Assembly: GCF_041734645.1 (NCBI RefSeq)
Contig: NZ_CP162010.1
Location: 1,240,001 to 1,304,000 of the forward strand
DNA: 64,000 bases
Direction: 5' to 3'
Origin: Rodentibacter sp901420285
Lineage (GTDB): Bacteria > Pseudomonadota > Gammaproteobacteria > Enterobacterales > Pasteurellaceae
This document shows positions 1 to 9,293 of the stretch, piece by piece (position 1 is the first letter of the stretch; the number at the start of each line of letters is the position of its first letter). The notes under the pieces were generated by a model that was not told the origin of the DNA, did no database searches, and saw only the letters and a program-made list of their open reading frames with translations. The translations under genes were made by a program, and so were the position numbers.

Positions 1-1020
1 CACGACCGTTATTTCTTAGATAACGTTGCCGGCTGGATTTTAGAACTTGACCGTGGTGAAGGTATTCCTTGGGAAGGTAACTACTCTTCTTGGTTAGAAC
101 AAAAAGAAAAACGCCTGGCACAAGAACAAGCGCAAGAATCTGCCCGCCAAAAATCCATTGAGAAAGAATTGGAATGGGTGCGCCAAAATCCGAAAGGTCG
201 TCAAGCGAAAAGCAAAGCACGTATGGCTCGCTTTGAAGAACTTAATTCCGGCGAATATCAAAAACGCAATGAAACCAACGAACTCTTTATTCCACCTGGT
301 CCACGCTTAGGCGACAAAGTGATTGAGGTGCAACATTTAAGCAAATCCTACGGCGACCGCACGTTAATCGATGACTTGTCCTTCAGCATTCCGAAAGGTG
401 CTATCGTCGGGATTATCGGGGCCAACGGTGCGGGTAAATCCACTCTATTCCGCATGCTTTCCGGCAAAGAACAACCGGATTCCGGTTCTATCACCTTAGG
501 CGAAACGGTCGTGTTGGCTTCCGTGGATCAATTCCGCGATGCCATGGACGACAAGAAAACCGTGTGGGAAGAAGTCTCTAACGGACAAGATATTTTAACG
601 ATCGGCAACTTTGAAATTCCTAGTCGCGCTTATGTAGGACGCTTTAACTTTAAAGGCGTGGATCAACAAAAACGCGTAGGGGAACTTTCCGGCGGTGAAC
701 GCGGCCGTTTGCATCTAGCAAAATTGTTACAAGCCGGCGGCAACGTATTGTTACTGGACGAACCGACCAACGACCTTGACGTAGAAACCCTGCGCGCACT
801 GGAAAATGCCATCTTAGAATTCCCGGGTTGTGCCATGGTGATTTCCCATGACCGCTGGTTCTTAGACCGTATCGCTACTCATATTCTAGACTACGGTGAT
901 GAAGGCAAGGTAACCTTCTATGAAGGCAACTTCTCCGACTATGAAGAATGGAAGAAGAAAACCTTCGGTGCCGATGCGCTACAACCGCACCGCATGAAAT
1001 ACAAGCGCATTGCAAAATAA
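1..1020 (+). CDS. ettA: Energy-dependent translational throttle protein EttA (3' part)
   Basis: This is an ABC-F ATPase that binds the ribosomal E site and gates entry into elongation according to the ATP/ADP ratio. The window opens in frame inside the gene at HDR, the switch histidine of the first nucleotide-binding domain. What follows is the linker rich in charged residues (KSKARMARFEEL) and the complete second domain: Walker A GANGAGKST, signature LSGGERGRLHLAKLL, and Walker B LLLDEPTNDLD. About 340 residues are present of the roughly 555 usual for the family, and the 5' part lies outside the window. No membrane segment is visible, as expected for ABC-F. The identification rests on the linker together with the two-domain layout, so I am confident of it. 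Confidence 0.95.
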   Translation, partial: HDRYFLDNVAGWILELDRGEGIPWEGNYSSWLEQKEKRLAQEQAQESARQKSIEKELEWVRQNPKGRQAKSKARMARFEELNSGEYQKRNETNELFIPPGPRLGDKVIEVQHLSKSYGDRTLIDDLSFSIPKGAIVGIIGANGAGKSTLFRMLSGKEQPDSGSITLGETVVLASVDQFRDAMDDKKTVWEEVSNGQDILTIGNFEIPSRAYVGRFNFKGVDQQKRVGELSGGERGRLHLAKLLQAGGNVLLLDEPTNDLDVETLRALENAILEFPGCAMVISHDRWFLDRIATHILDYGDEGKVTFYEGNFSDYEEWKKKTFGADALQPHRMKYKRIAK

Positions 1021-1066
1021 TCTTTTTTTACCGCTGTCAATAAGTACTGTATTGAGTATTCAAAAT

Positions 1067-1078
1067 AGCACCGCATTG
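1067..1078 (+). repeat. 12-mer AGCACCGCATTG, intergenic copy
   Basis: An exact copy of the dispersed 12-mer sits between ettA and the FkbM-type gene, upstream of that gene's ribosome binding site. It is preceded by AAAAT, as in the hairpin copies further on, but there is no inverted partner here. Confidence 0.8.
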
Positions 1079-1117
1079 GTTCAGCAACCCACTACCATTA
1101 TTTATAGGAGAAACATC

Positions 1118-1912
1118 ATGGCTCTTAATCCAAGACCCAATCCCTTTGTCGTTGTGTCCGCTAACACCGGCTCAATGATCGTTAATTATCTGGATAGACA
1201 AACTAATCAAGCCGGCCTAACTTATGGCGTCGGTTATCAATTCCTAACCCAAGGACGATTCGAACCGGAAGAAATTCAGCGAATCCTTGCTTTACTTAAT
1301 TTACGCCGTCAATACTTCGGTGACGGAGTGGTAATGCTTGATTGTGGTGCGAATATCGGTGCGGTAACCATTCCCGCAGGGATTGAAATGACAGGTTGGG
1401 GAAAGGTTATCTCTTTTGAAGCGCAAGAGCGGATTTACTATGCCTTAGCAGGTAATGTTGCAATTAATAACTGCTTTAATGTCAAAGCCATCTATTCAGC
1501 CATCGGCAACCCTGTCGGCCAAGAATATCTTGATATTCCTATCATCGACTACACAATACCTTCTTCTTTTGGCAGCTTAGAACTCCGTCCAAACCAATAT
1601 AATGAGTTTATTGGGCAACAAATCGACTACCAAAAAACTCAAAAAGTACCGCTCGTTTCTGTCGATAGCCTTGAATTAGATCGTGTTGATTTTATCAAAA
1701 TTGATGTGGAAGGTATGGAAGTGGACGCCTTAAAAGGGGCCTTAAATACTATTGAAAAATATAAACCGATTTTAACGGTGGAATTCTTAAAAAGCGGCTA
1801 TGAACCCGTCGCACAGTTCCTTGCTGCATTAGGTTATCAGCTTTTTGTTTATGATCTGAATATCTTAGCTGTACACCAAAACGATCCATGCCTTGCCAAT
1901 ATAAATAGCTAA
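1118..1912 (+). CDS. FkbM family SAM-dependent methyltransferase
   Basis: A 264-residue class I methyltransferase of the FkbM type, a family that O-methylates sugars and other small molecules. The SAM-binding motif DCGANIG lies at about residues 75-81. The C-terminal FIKIDVEGME motif is typical of FkbM proteins. The frame stays open upstream to 1010, but the ATG at 1118 is preceded by a good ribosome binding site (TAGGAG), so I start there. No signal peptide or membrane segment is seen. The substrate cannot be told from the sequence. It stands alone after ettA and is followed by a terminator hairpin, so it is probably transcribed from its own promoter or by readthrough. Confidence 0.8.
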   Translation: MALNPRPNPFVVVSANTGSMIVNYLDRQTNQAGLTYGVGYQFLTQGRFEPEEIQRILALLNLRRQYFGDGVVMLDCGANIGAVTIPAGIEMTGWGKVISFEAQERIYYALAGNVAINNCFNVKAIYSAIGNPVGQEYLDIPIIDYTIPSSFGSLELRPNQYNEFIGQQIDYQKTQKVPLVSVDSLELDRVDFIKIDVEGMEVDALKGALNTIEKYKPILTVEFLKSGYEPVAQFLAALGYQLFVYDLNILAVHQNDPCLANINS

Positions 1913-1950
1913 TTTAGCAATGCCATCTTTGATTATCTAAAGGGCATTTG

Positions 1951-1962
1951 AGCACCGCATTG
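1951..1962 (+). repeat. 12-mer AGCACCGCATTG, intergenic copy
   Basis: An exact copy of the dispersed 12-mer downstream of the FkbM-type gene, just before a hairpin built from two uptake-signal-like sequences. Confidence 0.8.
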
Positions 1963-1987
1963 GAAACGCTAACAGCAAATGGAAACT

Positions 1988-2024
1988 GAAAAGTGCGGCC
2001 AAACCAACGCCGCACTTTTCTTTT
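1988..2024 (+). terminator. Terminator made of an inverted uptake-signal pair
   Basis: A 12-bp perfect stem, GAAAAGTGCGGC (1988-1999) with GCCGCACTTTTC (2009-2020), is followed by a T-rich run. Both arms differ from the uptake core AAGTGCGGT only at the last base. Paired uptake signals serving as terminators are well known in Haemophilus. This one ends the FkbM-type transcript and leaves sirB2 to start afresh. Confidence 0.7.
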
Positions 2025-2044
2025 GAATCAAATTAGGAGTGATC

Positions 2045-2386
2045 ATGTTAATTTCTCTACACGTTTTTTGTGCGTTTTTAAGTTTAGGACTTTTACTACT
2101 TCGTGGGATGATGCAATTAAATGGAAAAAACTGGCGCGCGGTAAAACTATTAAAAATTCTACCGCATTTATCGGATACATTATTGATTATTTCCGGTTCA
2201 GCAATCTTATATCTTTTCCCAGTTGGGCTTGAACCATGGCTTATTGCTAAATTTGCATTACTCATTTTATACATCATTTTTGCGGCGAAATTTTTTAGTA
2301 AAAAAGCGTCTCAACCAAAAAATATTTTCTTTACGCTCTCATTATTGAGTCTTATCGGCGCAATTAGCATCGCGTATTTTCACTAA
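2045..2386 (+). CDS. sirB2: SirB family inner-membrane protein
   Basis: A 113-residue hydrophobic protein of the SirB (invasion gene expression up-regulator) family, whose molecular function is unknown. Four membrane segments can be picked out over nearly the whole length, joined by short loops with basic residues (LNGKNWRAVK, KFFSKKASQPK). The length matches the family. A GTG at 2039 is in frame, but the ATG at 2045 is preferred because AGGAG at 2035-2039 is then correctly spaced. The gene is alone, with a terminator hairpin shared with the convergent lptG at its end. Confidence 0.75.
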   Translation: MLISLHVFCAFLSLGLLLLRGMMQLNGKNWRAVKLLKILPHLSDTLLIISGSAILYLFPVGLEPWLIAKFALLILYIIFAAKFFSKKASQPKNIFFTLSLLSLIGAISIAYFH

Positions 2387-2421
2387 AAAATAAGGGCAAC
2401 CACAATGGATTGCCCTTTTTA
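2386..2421. terminator. Bidirectional terminator between sirB2 and lptG
   Basis: The stem AAGGGCAA (2392-2399) pairs with TTGCCCTT (2410-2417). It is flanked by an A run on the left and a T run on the right, so it can end both convergent transcripts. Confidence 0.75.
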
Positions 2422-2431
2422 CTTATCATGC

Positions 2432-3508
2432 CTAATCCCGTTTTCGGCTTAACAACCACCAGATAATGACAATAAACAACAGGCTCGGAATTAAAGCGCC
2501 AAACACAGCCGGCATATCGTAAACGACGCTCATTTGACCAAAAATCTCATTCACTACATAAAATAAGAATCCGAAACAAATTCCCGTTACGATTCGTGCG
2601 CCGGCGGTTACGCTGCGTAACGAGCCAAAAATAAAGGACAGCGCCAACAACATCATCACACCGACAGAAAGCGGTTGGAAAATTTTCCGCCAGAAGGTGA
2701 GTTCGAAACGGCGAGCGTCTTGCCCGGTTTCTTTTAAAAACGCAATATATTCATACAAGCCACTGAGCGATAAAGAGGTAGGGCGTAAGGACACTGCACC
2801 GAGTTTGTCGGGCGTTAAATTGGTTTGCCATTCTTCCGTTACGCGATGAGTGGTCGCAACCGTGTCTTTTTGGAGCACTGAATGATTCACTTGATGCAAT
2901 TGCCATTGATTTTCAGCGGAGGAATAAGTCGCTTGTTTAGCGTGTTTTAATTCACTTAAATTACGGCTGTTATCAAAGCTGTAAATATATACGTCGTTTA
3001 ACTGCGACTCGTTGCCTACGCGACGGACAAACACAAAATTATTGCCATCTTTTGCCCATATGCCGTTTTTCACCGAAAGTACGGAACCACCGGAAATGGC
3101 ACGAGCGCGCATATCGCGAGCAAATTGCTCCGTTTGCGGAATACCCCATTCACCGATAACCATGGTTAACACAACCAACGGCAACGCAGTTTTCATCACC
3201 GCTATGCCGATGTTAAAACGAGAAAAACCGGCGGCTTGCATCACCACCAATTCACTGCGGCTGGCAAGATTGCCGAGCGCAATTAACGCGCCGAGTAAGG
3301 CCGCCATTGGGAAAAACGTTTCCACATCTTTCGGCACGGTTAAAACGGTGAACGCCACTGCTTGCAGCACGTCATACGTGCCCTTACCCACGCTGCGAAA
3401 TTGTTCCACGAATTTAATAATCGCCGAAAGCCCTACGAGCGTCAGCAACGTAGCAAAAATCGCCCCCAAAATGCTTTTACCGATGTAACGGTCTAACGTA
3501 TTCATCAT
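2432..3508 (-). CDS. lptG: LPS export ABC transporter permease LptG
   Basis: This inner-membrane permease pairs with LptF and two LptB ATPases to pull lipopolysaccharide out of the inner membrane and push it onto the LptC/LptA bridge. The 358-residue length is normal. Membrane segments are visible at the N-terminus (after MNTLDRYIGKSI) and near the C-terminus, with a large periplasmic beta-jellyroll region between. Two adjacent ATG codons can start it (3508 or 3505); AAGGG in front favours 3508. The lptF stop codon lies 3 nt upstream, so the two genes form one operon, as elsewhere in gamma-proteobacteria. Confidence 0.95.
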   Translation of the reverse strand: MMNTLDRYIGKSILGAIFATLLTLVGLSAIIKFVEQFRSVGKGTYDVLQAVAFTVLTVPKDVETFFPMAALLGALIALGNLASRSELVVMQAAGFSRFNIGIAVMKTALPLVVLTMVIGEWGIPQTEQFARDMRARAISGGSVLSVKNGIWAKDGNNFVFVRRVGNESQLNDVYIYSFDNSRNLSELKHAKQATYSSAENQWQLHQVNHSVLQKDTVATTHRVTEEWQTNLTPDKLGAVSLRPTSLSLSGLYEYIAFLKETGQDARRFELTFWRKIFQPLSVGVMMLLALSFIFGSLRSVTAGARIVTGICFGFLFYVVNEIFGQMSVVYDMPAVFGALIPSLLFIVIIWWLLSRKRD

Positions 3509-3511
3509 CGC

Positions 3512-4606
3512 TTACCCTTTTCGGTTTAAAAGACGGCGGAATTTATACATCGGCGCACTGTCCCAAGCATTTAATAAAATTCCGAGTAACAAGAACGCCA
3601 GGTTCGTTATCGGCATAAAAATCGCGGCATCCAATTTACCGGCAGAACCGGCGGATTTGAAAGAACTTTGTAACAAAAAATAAATAAGATACAACAACAA
3701 TGCCGGCAAAATTTTTGCAAAACGACCTTGGCGCGGATTCACGCGGCTAAGCGGTACGGCGATAAGCGCCATCAGCGGCACTGCTAAAATCAAACTGATT
3801 CGCCAGTGTAATTCGGCTTTCAATGCGGTGCCATTTTGCGACAACAATTGCGCCGAAGAAAGCGCTGCGGCTTCCTCCGATTTGTTATCGCCGACTTGAT
3901 AGCCCAAATAGGCTTGGTAATCGTCGAAATGTGTAATGCGAAAATCCGACAACATTGCTGTGCCTTCCACACGTTGCACGTTTTGCAAATTCAACACTTG
4001 GTCGCCGTTCGGTAAAGCCTTCAATTCGCCTTTTTCCGCCATCACTACAGAAGGCTTGCTCTGCCCTTTCGGTACGGTTTGGAAAAGATACACATCATGA
4101 ATTTGATCGCCTTGAATATCGTCGATAAACAATACGAAATCATTATTGCCCGCAGACATAAATTGACCGGAAGAGAGCGCGCCCATGGTCGGATTGGCTT
4201 TGGCATTTTCCACCAGTGTGCTTTGCTTTTCGATTGCCCAAGGCGAAAGCCATAACGCATTATAGGCGGCGAGTCCCGCGGTGAACAAAGAAAGCAACAA
4301 CGCCACGCGCACCAAAATACGCGAGCCAACACCGCAAGCGCGCATTACGGTAATTTCGCTTTCCGCATACAAACGCCCGAAAGTGAGCAAAATAGCGATA
4401 AACAAACACAGCGGCAACATTAACTGTGCCATGGTCGGCATCCCGAGTCCGAGCAAAGAAAACACCAAATCCGCCGGTACATTACCGTTTGCCGCAGATC
4501 CCAACACGCGTACCAGTTGTTGGCAGAAAAAAATCAATAGCAAAATGAATAAAATCGCCGTTTGGCTTTTAAACACTTCTTTCGCTAAATATCGAGTTAA
4601 AATCAT
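3512..4606 (-). CDS. lptF: LPS export ABC transporter permease LptF
   Basis: The partner permease of LptG in the LptB2FGC lipopolysaccharide extractor. It has 364 residues. It begins MILTRYLAKEVFKSQ, typical of the family, with a first membrane segment straight after (ILFILLLIFF) and C-terminal segments around LILAVPLMALIAVPLSRVNP. A soluble periplasmic jellyroll domain lies between. It is the first gene of the lptFG operon and is transcribed divergently from pepA, with about 108 bp between the two starts. The lptF/pepA divergent arrangement is conserved in enterobacteria and Haemophilus, which supports the call. Confidence 0.95.
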   Translation of the reverse strand: MILTRYLAKEVFKSQTAILFILLLIFFCQQLVRVLGSAANGNVPADLVFSLLGLGMPTMAQLMLPLCLFIAILLTFGRLYAESEITVMRACGVGSRILVRVALLLSLFTAGLAAYNALWLSPWAIEKQSTLVENAKANPTMGALSSGQFMSAGNNDFVLFIDDIQGDQIHDVYLFQTVPKGQSKPSVVMAEKGELKALPNGDQVLNLQNVQRVEGTAMLSDFRITHFDDYQAYLGYQVGDNKSEEAAALSSAQLLSQNGTALKAELHWRISLILAVPLMALIAVPLSRVNPRQGRFAKILPALLLYLIYFLLQSSFKSAGSAGKLDAAIFMPITNLAFLLLGILLNAWDSAPMYKFRRLLNRKG

Positions 4607-4714
4607 CTTATTTCGTTATGCTTTGTTGCTAAAAAACAGGAGGGAATCTGGATAAAATCGGGCGCGTATGATACCTTATTTTCGCTAAATTAGACAGCGA
4701 TTTAAGGAAATCCT

Positions 4715-6190
4715 ATGAAATATCAAGCAAAAAACCAGGCCTTTTCTCAAGCCGCCGACGGCATCGTTTTAGGCCTGTATGAGAACAACGAATTTTCTAA
4801 AAGTTTCAATGAAATCGACCTTGCTGCACAAGGTTATTTAAACCGCTTAATCCAATCCGGTGAGCTTACCGGCAAATTAGGTCAAACCCTGTTACTACGC
4901 GATTTGCCGGGTGTTGCCACAAAACGTGTGCTGATCGTTGGCTGTGGCAAAAAAGGCGAACTAACCGAGCGCCGCTACAACCAACTGATTCAAAGCATGC
5001 TAAAAGCGCTAAACAACGCAAATATTCGCGAAGTCGTATCTTATTTAACGGAAATCGAAATTAAAGATCGCGATCTTTATTGGAACGTGCGTTTTGCCAT
5101 CGAAATCATTGAGCACACAAACTATCGTTTTGATCGCTTCAAATCGGAAAAGCCTGAGAGCACCGCATTGGAAAGCCTTATTTTCAATACCGACTGTCCG
5201 CAAGCACAACGCGCTATCGCTCACGCACAAGCCGTTAGTGCCGGCGTGAAAGCGGCACGCGATATCGCCAATATGCCGCCGAATATCTGTAATCCTGCCT
5301 ATCTTGCCGAACAAGCCAAGCATTTAGCTGCGGAATTCGGCGCACTTTCTCTGGAAGTGATTGATGAAACGCAAATGGCGGAGCTAGGAATGAACGCTTA
5401 TTTAGCGGTTTCACGCGGGTCGGCCAATCCGGCGTATATGTCGATTTTGCATTTCAACAACGCGCCCGATAAAAACGCCAAACCAATTGTGTTGGTAGGT
5501 AAAGGTTTAACGTTTGACGCGGGCGGCATTTCCCTTAAACCGGCGGCGGATATGGACGAAATGAAATACGATATGGGCGGCGCGGCCTCCGTATTCGGTG
5601 TCATGGCAGCCGTTGCGCAACTTGATTTACCGTTAAACGTTATCGGTGTACTTGCCGGCTGTGAAAATTTGCCGGATGGCAACGCGTACCGTCCGGGCGA
5701 TATTCTCACCACCATGAACGGCTTGACCGTGGAAGTATTGAATACCGATGCGGAAGGTCGCCTCGTGCTTTGCGATGCGCTGACTTACGCGGAACGTTTT
5801 GAGCCACAATTACTGATCGATGTAGCGACGCTTACCGGCGCTTGCGTCGTAGCCTTAGGGCAACACAATAGTGGCTTGATTTGCGAAGATGAGAACTTAG
5901 CCGCCGATTTACTGCACGCTGCTCAGCAAACCACAGACAAAGCGTGGCGCTTGCCGTTAAGCGAAGAATACCAAGAACAACTCAAATCGCCGTTTGCCGA
6001 TCTGGCCAACATCGGCGGCCGTTGGGGTGGTGCCAGCACTGCCGGCGCATTCCTCGCTAACTTCACAAAAAAATATCGCTGGGCACATTTAGACATTGCG
6101 GGCACGGCTTGGCTGCAAGGCGCCAACAAAGGCGCAACCGGTCGCCCTGTGGCCTTATTGACTCAGTTCTTGATAAACCAAACGAAATAA
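4715..6190 (+). CDS. pepA: Leucyl aminopeptidase PepA (M17)
   Basis: A cytosolic manganese/zinc aminopeptidase that removes N-terminal residues from peptides. In E. coli it is also a DNA-binding accessory protein in plasmid dimer resolution. It has 491 residues. The M17 signature NTDAEGRL is at about 343-350, and the metal- and lysine-containing stretch GKGLTFDAGGISLKPA lies before it. The N-terminal macro-like domain is present, so the protein is full length. AAGGA stands before the ATG. An exact copy of the 12-mer lies in frame at 5159, where it is read as STALES in the linker between the domains. Confidence 0.95.
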   Translation: MKYQAKNQAFSQAADGIVLGLYENNEFSKSFNEIDLAAQGYLNRLIQSGELTGKLGQTLLLRDLPGVATKRVLIVGCGKKGELTERRYNQLIQSMLKALNNANIREVVSYLTEIEIKDRDLYWNVRFAIEIIEHTNYRFDRFKSEKPESTALESLIFNTDCPQAQRAIAHAQAVSAGVKAARDIANMPPNICNPAYLAEQAKHLAAEFGALSLEVIDETQMAELGMNAYLAVSRGSANPAYMSILHFNNAPDKNAKPIVLVGKGLTFDAGGISLKPAADMDEMKYDMGGAASVFGVMAAVAQLDLPLNVIGVLAGCENLPDGNAYRPGDILTTMNGLTVEVLNTDAEGRLVLCDALTYAERFEPQLLIDVATLTGACVVALGQHNSGLICEDENLAADLLHAAQQTTDKAWRLPLSEEYQEQLKSPFADLANIGGRWGGASTAGAFLANFTKKYRWAHLDIAGTAWLQGANKGATGRPVALLTQFLINQTK

Positions 6191-6205
6191 ATCAAGTGGC
6201 GTAAC

Positions 6206-6217
6206 AGCACCGCATTG
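6206..6217 (+). repeat. 12-mer AGCACCGCATTG after pepA
   Basis: An exact copy 15 bases after the pepA stop. It is followed by a short partial inverted copy (TTTCAATG), so it may form a weak hairpin ahead of the real terminator. Confidence 0.75.
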
Positions 6218-6232
6218 AAACTGATTTCAATG

Positions 6233-6288
6233 AACTGCACCTTAAACATGAGTATCAAACCAATGTATTTAAGGTGCAGTTTTTTTTA
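6233..6288 (+). terminator. pepA terminator, long AT-flanked hairpin
   Basis: The arms AACTGCACCTTAAA (6233-6246) and TTTAAGGTGCAGTT (6268-6281) form a perfect 14-bp stem followed by a T tract. It stands between the convergent pepA and the MFS gene. A sequence close to its right arm recurs alone at about 13865. Confidence 0.75.
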
Positions 6289-6320
6289 TATGCAGTATGC
6301 CGTAGAAAATTATCTTGAAA

Positions 6321-7556
6321 TTAAGACAGTGCTTCTTTTCGGCATCCAAAAAATCGCCATATTCCAACGGCAATGAAGGTGGCGGTGAGGTAAACTGTGA
6401 GATAGCCAAAGGCATGCGCGAGGCGTAGGGAGACAAAGCCTGCTAGGTAGGCGCCGAAGAGGGCGACAGAGAATTGCAATGCGCTGTCGAGCGTGGCGTA
6501 AGTTTGATTGGATTTATCCATAATCATGACGAGCAAGCACGGCACCAGCAACGCGTATGTGATGCTTAACAATAAAATCGGCGCGGCGATAAGATAAGGA
6601 AAATCCGTGCCGACATATTCAAATAAAATAAATAAGCAGAAGGCAAAGATTTGGCTAAATAATACCCATTGGGTGACAGAAACCCGAGAATATTTTTTGA
6701 GTAATAGACCACTTAGCGGCGCAAAGGCGATAGCACAAAGGGGTTCGAATACGGAAAGTAATAGCCCAATGTGTTGGCTGCTCCAGCCCAAGGCATTTAG
6801 ACGCGGAATGAAACTACTGACCACCATGCCGCTGGGAATAAACACAAATAACAATAAAATCAACCAACGAAATGAAATGTGCGGTTGTTGCCAAAAGTGG
6901 AAAAACCGTGTGAATAAAAAATGCAATGGCGGATTTTGCGATTCAGCCGTAACTGTAGGTTCTGAATATAGGCTGATTTGTAGGAGCAGCAGTAGCGCAA
7001 AAACACTGATTAAATCCACCGCACTTTGCCAGCCGTAATGATGATAAATCAGTAACACCAAACCGCCGCCAAGCATTTTACCCACGCGTCCTGCGATCAC
7101 CTGAATGACACCGCCAAAGCCACGTTGCTCAAAAGGCAGGATGACACAGGTTAATCCTAGCGCCGCACAACCGAAAAATAGACTGCTTAGGTTCAATAGC
7201 ACACATGCCACCATAAGCAGTATAAAATCTTGTTGCGGTTGGATGAAATGCAACATGAATAGGGCAATAAAAATGATTAGCGAGGAAAGGCATAACCAGC
7301 CGCGAAATTGCCCGATACGCTTGAGACGATAGCGTTCAATTAACGGTGAAACGATGAATTTCGCCATTTCCATTCCACCAAGCAAATAGAACCAACTAAG
7401 CTGTTTAAGATCGAACCCCATCTCTTTTAACATGGTGATGAGGCCAATCATATAAAACGCCACTACGCAAAATTTAAAGCCGGCGGTCGTGGCAAGGATC
7501 GCCCAATCCTGTTTAGTGAGTGATGTTGCCTTGTTGGCATTGCCAAAACGCTGCAT
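6321..7556 (-). CDS. MFS transporter, RhtX/FptX/YbtX-like
   Basis: A 411-residue protein with about 12 predicted membrane segments of the major facilitator type. It is placed last in an operon with a TonB receptor and two ABC proteins. In Yersinia the MFS protein YbtX has the same neighbours (YbtP, YbtQ). RhtX and FptX are single-protein siderophore importers of the same class. From sequence I can support an MFS carrier; the siderophore role is inferred from its neighbours. Its start overlaps the end of the upstream ABC gene by 44 nt, so translation is probably coupled. Confidence 0.7.
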   Translation of the reverse strand: MQRFGNANKATSLTKQDWAILATTAGFKFCVVAFYMIGLITMLKEMGFDLKQLSWFYLLGGMEMAKFIVSPLIERYRLKRIGQFRGWLCLSSLIIFIALFMLHFIQPQQDFILLMVACVLLNLSSLFFGCAALGLTCVILPFEQRGFGGVIQVIAGRVGKMLGGGLVLLIYHHYGWQSAVDLISVFALLLLLQISLYSEPTVTAESQNPPLHFLFTRFFHFWQQPHISFRWLILLLFVFIPSGMVVSSFIPRLNALGWSSQHIGLLLSVFEPLCAIAFAPLSGLLLKKYSRVSVTQWVLFSQIFAFCLFILFEYVGTDFPYLIAAPILLLSITYALLVPCLLVMIMDKSNQTYATLDSALQFSVALFGAYLAGFVSLRLAHAFGYLTVYLTATFIAVGIWRFFGCRKEALS

Positions 7557-9285
7557 AACGTCCTTTTTGTTCTAAGAGTGTTTGATGCGTGCCTTGTTCG
7601 GCAATGTTGCCGTTTTCTAACACATAAATGCAATGCGAGCCCACAATGGTGGAAAGTCGGTGAGCGATAATCAACACGGTTTTGTCTTTAACCAGCTGAT
7701 CCAGCGCTTTTTGTACTGCCAGCTCATTTCGGGTATCCAACGATGCTGTCGGTTCATCTAAAATGAGAATCGGCGCGTCTTTTAAAATCGCTCGGGCAAT
7801 CGCAAGTCGTTGCTTTTCACCGCCGGAAAAATTACTCCCAATTTCATTAACTTGCGTTTGATAGCCTTGTGGTAATGCCTGAATAAAATCATGGCATTGG
7901 GCAAGTTTGCAGGCGTGAATCACCTCTTCATCGGTGGCATTGGGTTTTGCCATTCGGATGTTATTTAATACGCTGTCTTGGAATAAATACACGTCTTGAA
8001 ACACCACAGAAATTAAGCGCATGAGCTGTTCTTGGCTAACATCCCGAATATCGATACCGCCGATCGTAATTCGCCCTGATTGCGGATCAGCATAACGCAA
8101 CAACAAGCGGAGTAATGTTGTTTTACCACAACCGCTGGTGCCCACAAAAGCATTGAGGCTATTAGGTTTTATGTCCAGATTAATGTCGTTTAGGATGTTT
8201 TTTTCGGCATTGTAACCAAAGCGGACATGCTCATAGCGAATGCGATAATCGGTGGGTAATCTGCTGCCATGATTTTCCGCCAATTCAGGCAATGCCATCA
8301 GTTTTTCAAATTTTTCACAGCTGATCACAAAAATTTCTAAGAGCGAAGACATTTGCACAAAGAAGTTCAATACATCTGAAATTCGCGCAATTAAAATCAG
8401 CACTGTGGCTAACAATACCCAATGAGCGCTACCGGAAATCACCCAAAATGTGCCAACAATTAATACCGCAATCAGGCTGAATTGAATGCTTGAGGTAATA
8501 ATCAAATTCGGGCGTTCGCCTTTTTTAGTGCCGATGCGTTGAATGTTGGCGACATCTTCAATCACACGGTTGAAAATATGTTGTTTGTTTTCAGTTTGCC
8601 CTGTTGATTTCAGAATTTCCAAACCTTGCACAAACTCAATAGTTTCGCCTTTAAGTCGCTGATTAGCTTCTGCCAAAATACTGAATCCACGACGGAAAGC
8701 TTTTCTCCGCCATAAATAAAGTGGCACGATAAGCGGGAAAATAATGAAGATCAGCAGCCCAAAGCGGTAATCAAAGAAACAAAGACAAAGGGCGGCAGAC
8801 ACAGGTGTTACGATGCCGTAAATTAGAATACTAATTAAACTGAATGCGTAATTTGTGGCTTCATTAATACTTTGGATGGCAACGGCACTGAGTTCGCCTG
8901 CACGAAATCCACTGAGGACGGCAAGAGATACGCGGCGAAGTTTTTCGCCTAGTTGACGTCTTAATTGATATGTCGCCAAAAATGAATCACCTTTGGTGTC
9001 ATAATATTCCGCCCAAATACGGAAAAGGAGGCTGGCGATTAAAAGCACGCCACACAAAACACTCCAAAAAATGACCGCACTTTGTCCTGCTTCAGTTTGT
9101 TCTAATGCCAAAAGCAGCGGATACAGCAGGCCGATAGCCACGCCGAATAAGGTTGCAGACAGTGCCGCAAAAGCGAGACAGCGTAAGAATGCGCTTTGTT
9201 GCTGTTGGGCGGCGGTAAACAAGGCGTGATAAGTTTGCCACAGGCTTTTTACACGTTGAGTTTCAGGATTAAAGTAAGATTGCAT
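7513..9285 (-). CDS. ABC transporter, fused membrane/ATPase protein (YbtQ/IrtB-like)
   Basis: A 590-residue half-transporter. The N-terminal exporter-fold membrane domain covers about residues 25-310. The C-terminal ATPase has Walker A GTSGCGKTTLL near 381, signature FSGGEKQRLAIARA near 485 and Walker B ILILDEPTASLD near 511. Pairs of such proteins (YbtP/YbtQ, IrtA/IrtB) import ferric siderophores despite the exporter fold. The frame is open up to 9336, but the ATG at 9285 has an AGAG ribosome binding site and lies 8 nt after the previous stop, so I start there. It presumably forms a heterodimer with the upstream ABC protein. The substrate is not known. Confidence 0.75.
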   Translation of the reverse strand: MQSYFNPETQRVKSLWQTYHALFTAAQQQQSAFLRCLAFAALSATLFGVAIGLLYPLLLALEQTEAGQSAVIFWSVLCGVLLIASLLFRIWAEYYDTKGDSFLATYQLRRQLGEKLRRVSLAVLSGFRAGELSAVAIQSINEATNYAFSLISILIYGIVTPVSAALCLCFFDYRFGLLIFIIFPLIVPLYLWRRKAFRRGFSILAEANQRLKGETIEFVQGLEILKSTGQTENKQHIFNRVIEDVANIQRIGTKKGERPNLIITSSIQFSLIAVLIVGTFWVISGSAHWVLLATVLILIARISDVLNFFVQMSSLLEIFVISCEKFEKLMALPELAENHGSRLPTDYRIRYEHVRFGYNAEKNILNDINLDIKPNSLNAFVGTSGCGKTTLLRLLLRYADPQSGRITIGGIDIRDVSQEQLMRLISVVFQDVYLFQDSVLNNIRMAKPNATDEEVIHACKLAQCHDFIQALPQGYQTQVNEIGSNFSGGEKQRLAIARAILKDAPILILDEPTASLDTRNELAVQKALDQLVKDKTVLIIAHRLSTIVGSHCIYVLENGNIAEQGTHQTLLEQKGRYAAFWQCQQGNITH

Positions 9286-9293
9286 AACATTCT

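Noticed and set aside
1993..2277. Short frames on both strands overlapping sirB2
   Set aside because: They overlap the clear SirB family protein and the terminator hairpin and have no family resemblance.
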